DNA of 64,000 bases from Tenrec ecaudatus (GCF_050624435.1 NC_134531.1:251238812-251302811), one strand, 5' to 3'. Shown: positions 11,958 to 24,952, counted from the first letter of the stretch. The notes: generated by a model from the sequence alone, not told the origin. A program made the numbers and translations.

Positions 11958-12636
11958 CATAGCATGCTTTTCTTATGTAAGGGCTACAGCGAATAAGTGT
12001 GGCGTCAGCTATCCTATCACCATTTCTAATTAGGAATAATGAATTGGGAGTGTAGATTTGCAGCGAATCAAGTTGCATTGAGTGAAGGCTGATTTTCTTC
12101 TAGTTTTATAGCTTATTGGTGTATTTTCTCTGATTTTTTTATGCTAGAAAACTCCCCAAGTTTAAAAAGTACTTGGTCTTTTATTTCAAATAATGAAAAT
12201 ATTTCCAATTGTGATTATTTTCTAAAGAACAACATTATTCACTTCCTGGACACCAAGTCCATGATCCTTTGCTCATGAAAGATCATGTTAATAAGGAAAG
12301 GAAATGGAACTTTCTTTTAGTACTGGTGGCTTTATAGGAGTAGTAAGTGAAGTCTTTCAAGAAAACATGGGGAAAGTATGAGGTTGGTTCTCCAAGGGAG
12401 TGAAGACATATCACTCTAAACCCTAAAACAAGAAAGAAGGCATGAACAAACAGGTTCTTGGAAATAAGAAGTAATTTGGAAGCAACAGGAAAATAACATT
12501 AAAGACCAATTAGAGTCTGCTTTAGAAATTTGACTACGTCAACAATGTAGAGGGGTCCTATTAATAGTATAGAAAAGCCAGGATACATTGAATGTCATGA
12601 CCTTCAAACCCCATATTATGGACCCAGAAGGGAATT
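11958..12636. other. Unique sequence
   Basis: No repeat or gene recognised. Confidence 0.35.
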
Positions 12637-12797
12637 CTTTTAAAAAAATCATTTTATTGGGGAATCATACAATTCTTATCACAATCCATACATACATCCA
12701 TTATGTCAATCACGTTTGTACATTTGTTGCCATCATCATGCTCAAAAGATTTGCTTTCTACTTCAGCCCTTAATATCAGCTCCTTATTTCCCCCCTC
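12637..12797 (-). mobile_element. L1 3' terminus fragment, antisense
   Basis: The 3' 160 bases of the L1 in antisense: TTTTAAAAAAATCATTTTATTG, then TCACAATCCATACATACATC and CATCATCATGCTCAAAAG. A short 5'-truncated insertion. Confidence 0.8.
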
Positions 12798-13524
12798 CTT
12801 CATCCCAGGATGGGATTCTAAAGGAAGACAGTGTAATCTGTTCTTCCTTCGTGGCTGAAGGGAGTAGTCATCTGTCATAGTCGTCATTTCCTGAGCCCTT
12901 ACCCCTTCATGCACAGCGATGAACCCTCAACGTACGAGTTGATTTAACTGGCACACACATCGAACAGAAAGTTAATATTATTTTCATTTGTTTATTTTTA
13001 CAGATGATATTGACACTTAGAAGCCTAAATGAACCGCCAAACAATCTCACTGTAAAGCCCAGGCAATTCAGTCTCAGGGTCTTCAGACACAGGAACTGAT
13101 ATCAGAGAAATATCTCAAGAATATGTGGCTGTTTGAACTCCAGGTTTTACATTCGGTTCAGAGCAGCAATCTGTCGCAAGAAAAGAATTGAAGGAAAATT
13201 CTTGGGATTTTCGCACTTTAGGCTGCCAGTTTCAAGTTTTCTGTTTTCTCTCATCTGATTCTGAGATACAAATAGCCAACTTCTGCTCCAAAAGGAGAAA
13301 TTGGGAGCTGGAAGGAAAATATAAGTCTTAAAAAATTAAGGAGACAAATTTCCACCTCTGCCTTCAGATTCCCTACCTTCACACTCCCTTCCCAGCATCA
13401 ACAAGCACACGACGATGAAGGGTGGAATTAGAGACCAGGGGCCCTTCCCTCCCTGCTTTAGTCTCTCTCATCTCTCTTCAGTGTCCCCCCATTCAGAGTC
13501 CTTGTCCTTTCCTCCAGTTGTAAC
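12798..13524. other. Unique sequence
   Basis: No repeat or gene recognised. Confidence 0.35.
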
Positions 13525-13735
13525 CTGATGGTTGCTGTTGCTAGGGGCCATTGAATCAGTCCTGACTCCTAGTGACCCTATGCAGAACAGAACAAAACGC
13601 TGCCTGGTCTTGAGCCTTCCTTGGGCTCCTTCCTCTGCTGGACCCATCGTTGCAGGCACCATGTCAATCCATCTCAATTGAGGGCCGTTTCTTCCTTTGC
13701 TGTCCCCTTAGTGCTTTCAGAACAGACTTTATCCT
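13525..13735 (-). mobile_element. RTE LINE 3' end fragment
   Basis: Plus strand GTTGCTGTTGCTAGGGGCCA, CTAGTGACCCTATGCAGAAC and CACCATGTCAATCCATCTC are the complement of the RTE 3' terminus, with the (GTTGTT)-type tail at its left. Confidence 0.7.
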
Positions 13736-13811
13736 TGGAGTGTGGCAAGAAAGAAGGCAAGACGCTTTTTTCAGATAAGGGAAGTATTATATACTGTAAG
13801 GATGTCTACAA

Positions 13812-14020
13812 AGGAGCCCTAGTAGCGCAGTGATTAAGTGCTCAGCAGTAAACTAAAAGACTGGTGTTTCGACCCACTAGACACTGGGAGAAAGATGCGG
13901 CCATCTGCTTCATAAAAGACTACGGCTTTGAAAGCCCTATGGGGCAGGTCTACCCTGCCCTATAAGGTTCCTATGCCTTGGTATTGACCCCATGGCCATT
14001 GGTTTGCATTTTTCAAAGAG
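13812..14020 (+). mobile_element. AfroSINE
   Basis: Well preserved: GGAGCCCTAGTAGCGCAGTG (A-box part of the tRNA promoter), a tRNA-like body, GAAAGCCCTATGGGGCAGGT, CTGCCCTATAAGGTTCCTATG and a GGTTTGCATTTTT end. Confidence 0.85.
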
Positions 14021-14024
14021 GGAT

Positions 14025-14930
14025 ATCTATACTGCAAACTTCATTGTGGCATTTGCTGCTTCTTAAGTAAGAGTTAAGCAAGGTTCTGAAATTCCTTAGG
14101 AAAATGGAGTTTATAAGTGACACTCATTGGAATGGAACTACTTAATAACATTATTTTTTTACCAAGAAGGATTTTGTTTTGTTTTGTGTTCCCATGAAGC
14201 ATCCAATGTATTTTACCCAGATAATTAAGAGAGCGAACCCTCGTCTCCCCTTATTACTGCTCCTCCATGTCTGTGATTACACTCTGAACCTCTCTCTGGG
14301 GTCTTGGCTTAAGCCACGAGTAGAGGAGGTGATGTGGAAGGACAAAAGTATTACTCAGACACACTTTGCGAAAGTTTCTAGCAGTTGGCAATATTCAGTC
14401 TGAACTTCATGTTTGATTTTGCCACATTTTTAATCACTTTCCCATCACTTGCAGTAAAGAAGGTGTCTTGAAAAGTGCCCTATTTAGAGAAAACTGCCGA
14501 GCCAAGGCTAAATGCAAGTCTCATTATTTCACATGTTGTCAAAGTAACCAGTGGAGCAGAGTGACAGGTTTTGCAGAAAACAGGTTTGAGCAAGGCTCTT
14601 CATTAGACAGAAGGGCTTTTGCTGTAATCATATATATTTATATGATTTTCATATTTAGGCAGTATTTTCATATGTAGGCAGCAATCAATACAATGCATGT
14701 GAGTTGTTTGCACCTGAAACTATACTCTTACTTTCTATCAGGCTTGCCAAAGTTCTTGTAAATGTCTACATCTACTTCAAGAGATTTTTACTCAAGAAAT
14801 TTGTGGACTACCTACAACATTCTTTATATTTCTTTGTATTTGTCTATTTCATCATAACTAGGATTTTATTTGCCAAAAAATCAAATAAAATATAATTTTA
14901 AAAAGATTTTTGGATGTATGCTTTGTTTTT
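14025..14930. other. Unique, AT-rich sequence
   Basis: No repeat or gene recognised. Confidence 0.35.
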
Positions 14931-14934
14931 AAAA

Positions 14935-15110
14935 TAAGTTTTGTGTGTAGTTTTGATGAAGGTTTACATTTAGGTTCCCATTGCACATTTCTCCCCCAAG
15001 TGGGTCAGTAACATTAGTCATGTTCTTCACAACATGGGAACAGTCTGATTATTTTCATTGGGATTGTTTCATTTCTTTAATCTGCTTCCCCTGCCACCTT
15101 TTTGTTTTAA
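14935..15110 (-). mobile_element. Possible old afrotherian L1 3' end
   Basis: GATGAAGGTTTACATTTAGG and the following blocks recall the antisense 3' UTR of older proboscidean-type L1s. The match is loose and no A tail is clear. Confidence 0.3.
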
Positions 15111-15532
15111 ATTAATTGTTGACCATTCGGTCTCAGAAAAAGGCTTTGCACAAAAGGAACATACTACTTAGGAGTGATGTTTATTCAGTGTGTTTCTGGA
15201 TCAAAAGTAACTTTAATTTTTCCCTTCTTTGAATAAAGCTTAATATGCCGAAGGATAGATTATTTGCTTTTATAGTGATTATATCTGCCATCCCACATTT
15301 CACTAATTTTTCCATTGAAAAAAATTAAAAACTAACAGGCCAATAAAAAAGTTGCAAAAAAGTTCCTTCCATTAGATCTATTAGTTGTTTATATTCTTCT
15401 AATTAAGAGTTATGCTATAGGCATTGCAATGCTTATTTCCAAATACCCCAGCATTTGTGTTCTGAAACAAGGTCCCCCAACTAAAATCACAGCATAGCAG
15501 TACTGAAAAATTAATATCAACATCATAATATT

Positions 15533-16730
15533 GTGAAGTGCTGTTCAGTTTTCTCTGACTCATAGCGACTCCATGAACAACAGAATAAACTGCTCTCTGG
15601 GTCTGCCCCACTCTCAAAATTCTTGTTACGTTTGAGGCCACTGTTGTGGGTCTGGGGCCAGTCCACTTACTTGAGGGCCTTCTTTTACTGACCAAACATG
15701 ATTATTTTTTTATTTCTAGGCATTGATCTTTCTTGATAACTCATCCAAAGTACACGTGGTGAAATCTTGTCATATTGGCTTCTAAGGAATATTCTTTTTC
15801 TATCTCCTCTATGACAGGTGAAATACCGTTGTTAGAAAATAAAAAACAAAAAAGCAAAAACAACAGCAAAAGAAAGAAAGAAATACAACTGTTACTTCTT
15901 GCATTTCATGGTACTTTCAGTATTATTTTAAAACACCATAATTCAAATACATCAATTCTGGTGCTCCTTATTCAGTGCCCAACTTTCAAATGCATATGAG
16001 GTGATTGAAAATACCATGGCTTGGATCATGAGCATCTTAGTTCTCAAAATGACATCCGATCTTCAACACTTTCCAGAGGTCTTGTGCAGCACTCTTACCC
16101 AAAGTTCAGCACAGTTTGCTTTCTTGACTGATGCTCCCATAAGCATTCATTATGGCTTCAAGTAAGATTAAATCCTTGTCAACTTCATTCTTTACTCCAA
16201 TCTCAATAGATAACCATACATGTTATCTATTGTTCCACTGATAAGAATTTAGGATTTCTTTACACAGAGTTGCAATCAATAAGGAAGACTGTAGTCTCTG
16301 GTTTCTAACATGCGCTTGCAAGTCCTCCTTGCTTTCAGGGAGTAAGCTTGTGTCATCTGCATGTCGCAGGTTGTTAATAAGTCTTCCTCCGATCCTAATA
16401 TCCCAATTCTTCTTCATATATCCAGCTTTTCCAATTATTTCCTCAGCATACGGACTGAATACATATGATGAAAGGATGCAACCCTCGTGCACAACTTTCC
16501 TGATTTCAGATCATGCAGTATTCCCTTGATCCACTGGGATAGCTGACTCTTGGGCTACAAAGAGTGTCTACACGAGGTCAACAAAGGGTTCCGGAAGCCC
16601 CATCCTTGGCAATGCTACCTATAGTTTCTTATGATCAACAGAGTTGGATGTCTTTGTATAGTCAATAAGACATAAGTAAGCATCTTCCTGGAGCTCTGCA
16701 GTTCTTTAAATTCCCTTTTTCCCTTTCTGC
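15533..16730 (-). mobile_element. RTE LINE, 3' end and RT region
   Basis: Antisense copy from the 3' terminus (GTTTTCTCTGACTCATAGCG) back through the distal ORF (CAAATGCATATGAGGTGATTG) to the RT region (GCATGTCGCAGGTTGTTAAT). About 1.2 kb in consensus order, with an A-rich insertion near 15838-15880. Confidence 0.85.
16223..16492 (-). pseudogene. RTE reverse-transcriptase remnant
   Basis: An 89-codon open stretch keeps the RT core of RTE LINEs: GCILS at residues 4-8, IGGRLINNLRHADDTSLL with the catalytic ADD at residues 45-47 (about 16352-16360). The normal motif is YADD, so the tyrosine is changed to histidine here. It is a fragment of a dead element. The frame breaks on both sides. Confidence 0.8.
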
Positions 16731-16867
16731 TATAGGATTGAGAAACTCTGCTACCAAGGAGGCTCTCCAACTTTCATAGCTCACACTGAACTATCCTCAA
16801 CATTTTATTGCCTTTTTCTACTGTATCAATAGCATGAAGCAAAAGCTGTCTGATTCTATACCAAAGA

Positions 16868-17000
16868 GAAACCAAACTCACTGCCATGGATCTGCTACAG
16901 AGATCTGAGAAAGGATTTCAGAGAGCAGATAGCCTCCAATGTCTCCCATGGTTAGCATCCCCATGCTGCAGCAACAACCCGCCGGGGCCCGAGTGACCAC
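16868..17000 (-). mobile_element. AfroSINE, degraded
   Basis: ACCAAACTCACTGCCATGGA at the left matches the antisense 3' end. The middle is rearranged. Confidence 0.5.
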
Positions 17001-17055
17001 ATAGATAAAAGCAAACTTCTTAGTAGAGTTTTCTAAATGGTAATCTGTTTTCATC

Positions 17056-17235
17056 TCTGGCACAGTGGTTAAAGTACTCAACTGTTACCTGAATAGTTGC
17101 TGATTTAAACCCACCAGCTTCTCATGGGGAGAACGATGAAGCTATCTGCTTCCATAAAGATTTCCAGGTGTGGAAACCATAGGGGACAGTTACCCCCTGT
17201 CCTTTAGGGTCACTGTCAGTCAGAATTGACTTTTT
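17056..17235 (+). mobile_element. AfroSINE
   Basis: GGCACAGTGGTTAAAGTACTC, AAACCCACCAGCTTCTC, CATAAAGATTTCCAGGTGTG and CTTTAGGGTCACTGTCAGTC are in SINE order. Confidence 0.75.
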
Positions 17236-17244
17236 GTCAAACGA

Positions 17245-17335
17245 TAATCCTCATGGGAGCGGATTACCAGGACCTTTCTCCAGCACAATAATGATGTATT
17301 TGAACCACCTGGTTCGCAGGCCCATTCCCCAATAG
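17245..17335 (-). mobile_element. AfroSINE fragment
   Basis: TTTGAACCACCTGGTTCGCAGGCCCA is the degraded antisense tRNA-like end. Short and uncertain. Confidence 0.3.
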
Positions 17336-17489
17336 CTTAAAAGCATATCAACAGCACTTTAATACAGTGGATCACAATAGAAGGAACAATAAAATGCACT
17401 GTTTCAGAGGAGTTCATAGGGAATCCCAAAGACCACAACTGACACCCAGCAGAATACTGGAAGAAGTTGTAACCATTGTTAGAAACCAA

Positions 17490-17580
17490 CGTGTTGTTGT
17501 AGAGTGCATTCTGCTTCTGACTCGTGGTGACCCAGCCTTACAACAAGCATCAACCTGCATCCCTACTCCTGGCCAGATTA
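17490..17580 (-). mobile_element. RTE LINE 3' tail fragment
   Basis: GTTGTTGTAGAGTGCATTCTG and CTGACTCGTGGTGACCCAGC match the antisense RTE 3' terminus. Confidence 0.45.
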
Positions 17581-17609
17581 GCATGACACTTTACACCGGG
17601 TCTATTTAC

Positions 17610-18855
17610 CTCCGTTCTTAACACCTACAATATTAGGTTGCTTTCAACACAAAATGACTAAAAGACACAGTAAATGACAAGAAAACAAACTGTACAATTA
17701 ACATACTCTCTTTTTCTTAAGGCATTTTCATGTTTCCATTTAAGATAGGACTACATTAAGGGGGTGGGCAGGTTAAAAAGAAACGATGACAAGGAGTCCA
17801 GGAAGAAAGCGATTGTGGTGGTACTTGTACAATGCTCACTGTGATTGAACTATGGGATGATGTGATATATGGATTAACTGCCAATTAATAATACATTTTA
17901 AAGTTCTTTGTTGTGTTCATATTATGAAGTTTTATGTGGCATACCTCATATTTACTTACAAAAATAAATATAGTTGCTTAACATCAAGAGAATTTTAACT
18001 GTGTATTCAGTACAATTGAGAAGACTATTTCTCGATAGACAGAATAAAACATATTTCTTATGAAAAGGAAAGCTAAAATTCTCTCTATTGACGGGACCTG
18101 CTGGCTTTATGATCATGTCTGCTAGGCAATCTGCATCCTTGGCTTGAAGAGATTCCCATGACTACTGGGAAAAAAAGTGATGCTGTCAGAAAGATTTCCC
18201 CTGAGCGTATCCCAGCATAGCTCAGCAGTCTGTGTTCCTAAAACTAGTGGTTGAAAAACACGCAACTTTATGCCTACATTTCCTGAAAAGAAGACCAGCC
18301 CAGAAGTGATTGAAGACCACATAAAAGTTGCTCTCCAGAAGACAAATATGAAATAAAATTCAGAAAGAACATTGGCATAAAATGACAGAATCCTCATCAC
18401 GTGAAGTTGTAAAGTCCATCCTATTCCTAATTCACAAAGCCTGAGTGCTCCTTGACCTTTTTTGGTGCCAACTGTGGGCTAGGTGCTGCAGAGAACATGG
18501 AGAGAGACAAGGTTTCTGCCCAGGAGGCTCATAATCAAATCCCACAAACCAGACACTAGCACCATCCAGCTGTCTGGAGTGGGGAGAGTTGAGCTCACAT
18601 GGGAACTTAAGGTCATTGTGTCCAAGAGGATACTTAACATCATGCGTGCAGCCTGTTTTGCAAAGAGAGTCTAGTGGATTCTCACTTTTCATGTAACAGG
18701 GTTCAGGATGTATTCTAAAAAAAAACATGACCAAGTATAAGGACCAGATTTATTCGGATTGGAAGAAAAGATTCAGTAGGAACAGAAGCTAACTTATGTA
18801 GGCAATATGCCACAGAGAGGCCTACGGAGCTGGGTTCTGCTGAACCTCCAAACCA
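17610..18855. other. Mostly unique sequence
   Basis: No gene recognised. A short stretch at about 18455-18530 (GGGCTAGGTGCTGCAGAGAAC...GACAAGGTTTCTGCCCAGGAG) resembles a mammalian-wide ancient repeat of the L2/L3 type. Confidence 0.35.
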
Positions 18856-19027
18856 TGTCAGCTAGTTAGTGATGGGTTCATTCTCACCTCCAGTTCCAAT
18901 AACAGCAATCTTGACAGTGAACTAGACAACGTAGCACAGGCACTGTAGCTAATGGATATCATCGATTTCTGGAACCACCAGTAGTCTTGCTCCTGGAAAC
19001 ATTTGCGCCTATCTAATACTCTTCCTG

Positions 19028-19345
19028 GAGGGAACCGATTACAAGAATCTACATGTGACCTCCTCCCTGGGGGACAGACAACAGAAAAGGGGTGAAGGGA
19101 GATGCCGGACAGGGCAAGATATGACAAAATAATAATTTATAAATAATCAAGGGCTCATAAGGGAGAGGGGAGTGGGAGGGAGGGAAAAATAAAGGACCTG
19201 ATGCAAAGGGCTTAAGTGGAGAGCAAATGCTTTGAAAATGATGAGGGCAAAGAATGTATAGATGTGCTTTACACAACTGATGTATGTATGGTTTGTGATA
19301 AGAGTTGTATGAGCCCCTAATAAAATGTTTATTAAAAAAACAAAC
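19028..19345 (+). mobile_element. 5'-truncated L1 insertion with 13-bp target-site duplication
   Basis: A 318-bp sense copy of the L1 3' end, with CCCCTAATAAAATG and an A-rich tail. It is flanked by the direct repeat AATACTCTTCCTG at 19015-19027 and 19346-19358. These are the marks of target-primed reverse transcription. Confidence 0.92.
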
Positions 19346-19509
19346 AATACTCTTCCTGTAGGGAAATGGGCACTGCTGTTCCATAGATTTCTGGGTTTAG
19401 AAAGAACATGCATGTGAAAACTCAACCCAAGCTTATTTGGTTTATTGTGTCCTCCACTATTTCCTGTGCACATGGCTATTACAGAAGTTAGCACACAATG
19501 TTCCGTTGT

Positions 19510-19860
19510 CGTCATTAGGTGCCATCAAGTTGGTTCCGACTAATAGCAACCTGCTAAGTCCTGTGCCGACCTTAAAATGATGATGTTTAAGCCCATTTTT
19601 GCAGCCACTGTGTCATTCATATCCTGGAAGGCCTGCCCCTTTTGGCCGCCCTTCCACCTTACAAGCATAATATTCTTTCTCACGGACTGGTCTTTTCTGA
19701 TAACATGTCCAAAGATGTGAGACTAGATCTCCCCATCCTCATTTCCAAGGAGGATTCAAGCTATACTTCTTCCAAAATAGGTTTGTGTGTTCTTTTGGCA
19801 GTTCTCTATAAATCTCAATGTTCTTTGCCAGCACTATTATTCAAATAACAATGTTCCAGA
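19510..19860 (-). mobile_element. RTE LINE 3' portion
   Basis: The antisense 3' terminus starts with CATTAGGTGCCATCAAGTTGG, followed by TTTTGCAGCCACTGTGTCA and CTGATAACATGTCCAAAGATG in order. Confidence 0.85.
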
Positions 19861-19885
19861 CTTTGTCTGTTTCTCTATCGATATC

Positions 19886-19945
19886 CATCGCCAGCACCTA
19901 GTGCTCGGCACATAACAGGCTCCAATAAATATTTGTGAATGAATC
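19886..19945 (+). mobile_element. L2 LINE 3' end
   Basis: CAGCACCTAGTGCTCGGCAC then CTCCAATAAATATTTGTGAATGAAT is the typical L2 3' terminus. Confidence 0.65.
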
Positions 19946-19949
19946 TATG

Positions 19950-21090
19950 CAATGGAAATTGTAGACCAATTAAAACTCTGCACGTTCTTAGAACTTCTTC
20001 TAAGAAGAACCCAAGTGTACAATTTTCAGAAAACCTTCTTGCAGTCTTCAAAATTCTAACATAATAAAAGGTCAGGGATCCAAGTTTAAAATTAGAATAT
20101 AGAGGATCTTTCCCATAGTTTAAAAGTTGGTTAAAGAAAAAAGTGGCCAATCCTAGAGCTTCATCTCTTGCATACTTCGTATGCATACAGTACATGGATT
20201 AACACAAATTATGCCACTGTAGTGATTTAAATAGATACCACTACCAATGTAACCTGAACTCTGAAGAGGAGTTGAACTGTTTAACTGTTTGATCTTTGTG
20301 AATGGGGTTCCCAAATAATAATCTTACTTCTGTAAATTTCCATGGAGACCTCATAGGGTTTCAGTAAAGAAAACGACTTTAAGGATTGTGTGACTCTAGT
20401 ACAGACTAACTTCCAGCAGAAGCAATAAAGCCGTATTCAGATGGTCTTGGAGTCTGTCAGTTGGTGACAGACAGAAGACCAGAAGAAGCATGTCCTAAAT
20501 GTCATGTAAACATGTTATTCCTAATAACTAAGCCAAACCCAACACTGCCAAAGTTATTAAAGTACACACCACACATATGTGTCTTATCCTCTCTCCCTAG
20601 GAAATAAAGCTTGGGAAAAGTAGGTTTTCTGACCCACCCCCACAAAAAAACCCATAAAAATTTGAAAGGAAATATTTCTTATGTTTTCTGAAAGACTAAG
20701 AAAATAGATGCTTCTAATTGAATCTTAAACCAGTTTCTCATGTCTAATATTATGGGAAAATGCTGCTTTATGATGGATGGAAGATCCTCTCTAGAGATTT
20801 TCTCTTTAATAAGCAAGCTGATGAATCCTTCCCAAGTGTAAGATATTCATAGTTGAGTGTACCTGGTTGCTGGAATTTTAAATATCCCCCAGGGATTCTC
20901 TTTCAGTAGTAAAGAGAATGGTGCATTTTATGGAGACACTATTTTCTAAAAATTTAAATCTCTTTAAAAATTTAAATCTGTCTTGTTCTCTATATCACAG
21001 AAACACATAACTAGAGCTTCATTTCATAAATGAATTCATTGAATCTTCACATTTTACAAATCAGAAAGTTATTGTGTTTTTCCAACAGAG
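19950..21090. other. Unique sequence
   Basis: No repeat or gene recognised. A 106-codon minus-strand frame at 19875-20195 overlaps the L2 and has no family resemblance. Confidence 0.35.
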
Positions 21091-21094
21091 GGAT

Positions 21095-21178
21095 AGCCTG
21101 TGGGTTGAACGGCCAGCTTTTCAGTTAGTGGTCTGTCATTTCACCACTGTGTTTCCAGGGTTCCTTCTCTGAAGTTGG
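21095..21178 (-). mobile_element. AfroSINE fragment
   Basis: GGTTGAACGGCCAGCTTTTCAGTTAG and CCACTGTGTTTCCAGGGTTCC match the antisense tRNA-like half. Confidence 0.55.
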
Positions 21179-21261
21179 AGTGACCTAGCAAACGCAAAAG
21201 AAGTCCAAATAGCGCTTGCTAAGTTATAGCGTTTCCATGGTGTGACCTTTTGGAAACCAGA

Positions 21262-21372
21262 TAGCCAGTTCTTTCTCCTTAGGCACCCCTGGTTGGTTCA
21301 AAATGCCAAGCTTTCAGTTAGTAGCTCCTCGCTTGACCATTTGTACCACCCAGAAACTCCTGAAGAGACTCA
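21262..21372 (-). mobile_element. AfroSINE fragment
   Basis: GGTTCAAAATGCCAAGCTTTCAGTTAG and a degraded tRNA-like end, antisense. Confidence 0.5.
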
Positions 21373-21499
21373 CTCCTCTGTGTCACTATTTTTCTTCTGG
21401 ATTTTATAGCTCATTACAATGGCCACACAGATCTCACAAGCAAGGCTCACCATTGTGCGGTTTATTAGGAAAGTTCAGAGGTTACATTTAAGGTAGGAA

Positions 21500-22560
21500 A
21501 TGCTCAGGCTGCAGTTGCTCAGTCGGGGTAATGGCTCTCCGACTCTTGGCCTGGAGTTTGTCCTGCTCAGGCAATGTTACACTGTAGTTTTCAAAGAGAA
21601 ATTCTCTGTCATTCAAATCATTTTTACCCTATCAGATATATGTCACTATTTTCAAGGTGCTTTCAAAATGCTCTTTCTGTTGTCAGTTTCCAGACGTTTA
21701 CTTAGGATGTGTCTTGTCTTGGATTTATTTTGTTTTGCTCTGTTAAGGTTTTCGCAGCTTGAATATTCACATTTTTGGTTTGAGTCTGATTGGGTAACAC
21801 TTCGGGTACTATTTCCTTAAATACTCTTTCAGCCCCACAGTCTTTGTCTTCTCCCCTGGGTACCTCAGTTGTATGAACGTGGGACCCTATCCACAGATGC
21901 CCAAGGCTCTGTTCTTTTCCCTGTTTTCTTGGTTTTCCATGTTGAGCAAACACCCACGATCTGGTCTCACGTTTGCTGAATTCATCCTTTGCACATTTTT
22001 ACATTGTGTTCTGAGATTCTGGGCTTTATTTAGACTCTAGTTAGTTAGCTTTATTTATTTACTTATTTATGCGTTACACCGCTTTGGCAGAGGACAGGTG
22101 GCCATACTTCTTGATGAACAGGTGGAGGCAAAAGTTCAGATTCTACAACTGACTTCTGTTCATTCTTGGAGTCGGGGTCTTATCACTCACTACTGGGTTC
22201 AGTGGCGGTTCTAGCTACCCACTTGGTGGGAGAAAAGGTTTCCCTAATTCTGGGAGGTGGTGGGAGTCCTAATTCATAACTAGGTCTTATTTGACGCTGT
22301 TATTGCAGGGAGAGATATCTTGGTACTGCCAGGTAGGAGTGGAAGCCTTGATTCCCCACCTGGTCTCTCCTCACATCCATAGTACCTAGTAGTTTGGATG
22401 CGAGTCCTGTTTCCATATTGAACTTTCTTAGATACAATGCTGATGGGAATTTAGATTGCCTTGTGCATTATAAGTGAAGTTGAGGATCATCTTTGAGTCT
22501 CTGATGACAATGGCAGGAGACGGTATGGTGTGTTTGTGGTGTTTTTCTGTAATAAATTAT
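21500..22560 (-). mobile_element. Old L1M-type 3' UTR, antisense
   Basis: TAGGATGTGTCTTGTCTTGG, TTCCTTAAATACTCTTTC and CCCCTGGGTACCTCAGTTGT resemble the antisense 3' UTR of ancient L1M families. The blocks are diverged, and no ORF2 is visible next to it. Confidence 0.4.
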
Positions 22561-22639
22561 TTTACTAAAATTTTCCATACTGCTAGGCTATGCCTTATCT
22601 GAGCCTTTGGCTAGAGAGCAGAGTTTAAGAGAATTTTTA

Positions 22640-23700
22640 AAAATCTGAATCTGTGGGCATTTCTTTGGCTTCTCTAACTTTGAATCTAGGACTTAGGAGA
22701 TGAAAAGAAAACAGCAACTCACTGCTGTGTTGTTCCCTATATCCGAATGACCCTGAAAGTCATGCTCGTGTCAATTTCTGAGCATTTGGGTGATTCTGAT
22801 CCGTCGAGGGAGATTTTATGTTTAGCGTTTCCAGAGGTACTGTCCGTGCTGCTCAGATTTTATCCAACTTTTGACCTCATTTTGGCAAGAGGCTTGATTT
22901 TAAACATACCCTGAAATAAGCTGTACATTTGGCTCAAAAGAGTATTCTATTTGGTCCAAAATGGCATCAAAGTCATTAACTAAATACACGTTGACTTGGA
23001 AGGAAGGAGAAAAAGAACTCAAGTGAAAAAATGATTTATTTTGCCAAAATCTGAGTTCTCCGTCAGTGGCGGCTTTAACTTCACTAACACCCAAGGCAGG
23101 CAAGAGGCACGAGCCTTTTATGCTCTTAGGTGTTAGTGATGACATGAGTTGTAGTGGGAAACGATACAGTTCTTTTCAAAGTTCTGGCAGGTTTAAAGAA
23201 GAAGAAATGGATTTTCAATATTAAGTCTTAAAACTATTCGTTTGTAAGTCCTCCTGTTATGACTTACTCCTTTTGTTTAAATTAAGTCGTCTAGCGACGC
23301 TTGTCAATTTACAAAGTGCTCTCTCCCACCGCCATCATGCTTTCTTCTTGGATCTCCCCGTGCTTGGTATCTCCTCTCATCAGTTACGAAGGGAGAAATG
23401 GTAACTTTCCTCACAAAGACTCTGAACAGGAAGAGAATACTAATCTAAATCCCCCGTCCGGGCCCAGCATCATAATCTCTATTGTGTTCTTTTGTCAAGA
23501 TTGATTGTGACATAGTGAAGCAAACTAATGTTTCTAGTTCTTGATCTAAGATATTGACAGTTAACTCCGCTGGTTGTTTTAAAATGTTAGCTTTCATGTC
23601 ATAATTATGTCCTTCCTTTTTACTCCTCTTTTCATTTAGCGATATACCCATATCTAACATAAATGTCATATACTTAGGCATATATGTATTTGTTATATAT
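22640..23700. other. Unique sequence
   Basis: No gene or repeat recognised until the (TATG)/(GT)n tract at about 23690-23717. Confidence 0.35.
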
Positions 23701-23716
23701 ATGTGTGTGTGTGTGT

Positions 23717-24680
23717 TGTTATTGTTAGAATTGATTCCATTGGATCAATTCTGACTCATAGTCACCCTATCTACAGAAGAATGAAACTCTGCCTGTCCTG
23801 GGCCATCCTCACGCCCATTGTTGCAGCCACTGGATCAATCCAGGGCTTTGAGAGCCTTCCTTCTTGTCTCTGCCCCTCTACTTTGCCATGTGTTATGCCC
23901 CTCTCTAGGCACCAATCGCTCCTGATGACCCGTCCAAAGTATGTGAGACAAAGTCTCACCATCCTTGCTTCCCAGGAGCACCCGACTGTCCTCTGTCGAG
24001 ACAGACTTGTGCACTTGGCGGTCCATGCTGCTTTCACTATTCTTAAGCGGCACGAGAATTCAAACCCATGCCTTCCTTTTGGTCTTCCTTATTAAATATC
24101 CAACTTTCCTGTTTCTGAGGTGTTTGCAAACACCCTGGTTTGGGTCAGGTGCGCCTTAGTCCTCAAAGTGATAGCCTTGCTTTTCAACACTTAAACACTT
24201 TCTTGCACAGTAGGTGAGCCCAATGCACCATTTGATCTCCCTTAACTGCTGCTGCCATGTGCGGTGATTGTGGATCCCAGCAAAACGAACTCCTGAACAA
24301 CTTTAATCTTTTTTCATTTACCATGATATTGCATATTGCCCCAATTGTGAAAATGTTTTTATCTCTTTATAGTTACTGACGATTCATGCTGAAGGCTGCA
24401 ACCCTTCATTTTCTTCAGAAAGTACTTCAGCAAGCAAGGTCGCGTCATCCACACATTACAGGGTGTTAATAAGCCTTCCTCCAATTCTGAAGCCGCATTC
24501 TTTTCTCTATAACCCAGCTCCCCTGATTATTTGCTCAGCATACAATTTGAACAACTGTGGTGAGAGGATGTAACCCTGCTTCACACCTTTCATGGTTTTA
24601 GACCATGAAACATGCCCTTGTTCTGCTCACACAACTGCCTCTTGATCCTGTGCATGGTATGTTTTATAGATATAATTGAT
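23717..24680 (-). mobile_element. RTE LINE, 3' kilobase
   Basis: About 960 bases in antisense order: 3' terminus (TGACTCATAGTCACCCTATC), TGTCCTCTGTCGAGACAGAC block, distal ORF (GGTCAGGTGCGCCTTAGTCC), and the RT-proximal block ending ACAATTTGAACAACTGTGG and TGTAACCCTGCTTCACACC. A (GT)n microsatellite lies at the 3' tail. Confidence 0.88.
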
Positions 24681-24952
24681 TACTACCTAGGGCTCCAATA
24701 TCACCCGGGGTAAGGTTGGTATATTATAAAAACTAATATTCCTACCCTGGGTCTTAATATTGATTGTTAAATATATTTTCTAATCTAAGTATTTTAGTAA
24801 ATATATTAAGTACATAAAATGATAAATGGATATTGAAAAATGCTTTTTTAATACGAAAGTGCAAAGAAGATAAACTATATCCTAACATAAACCATAATTT
24901 CTAATCAAGTTAGAAGTATAATTATAAGTAGTCATTTTTAGAAAGCTTCCCT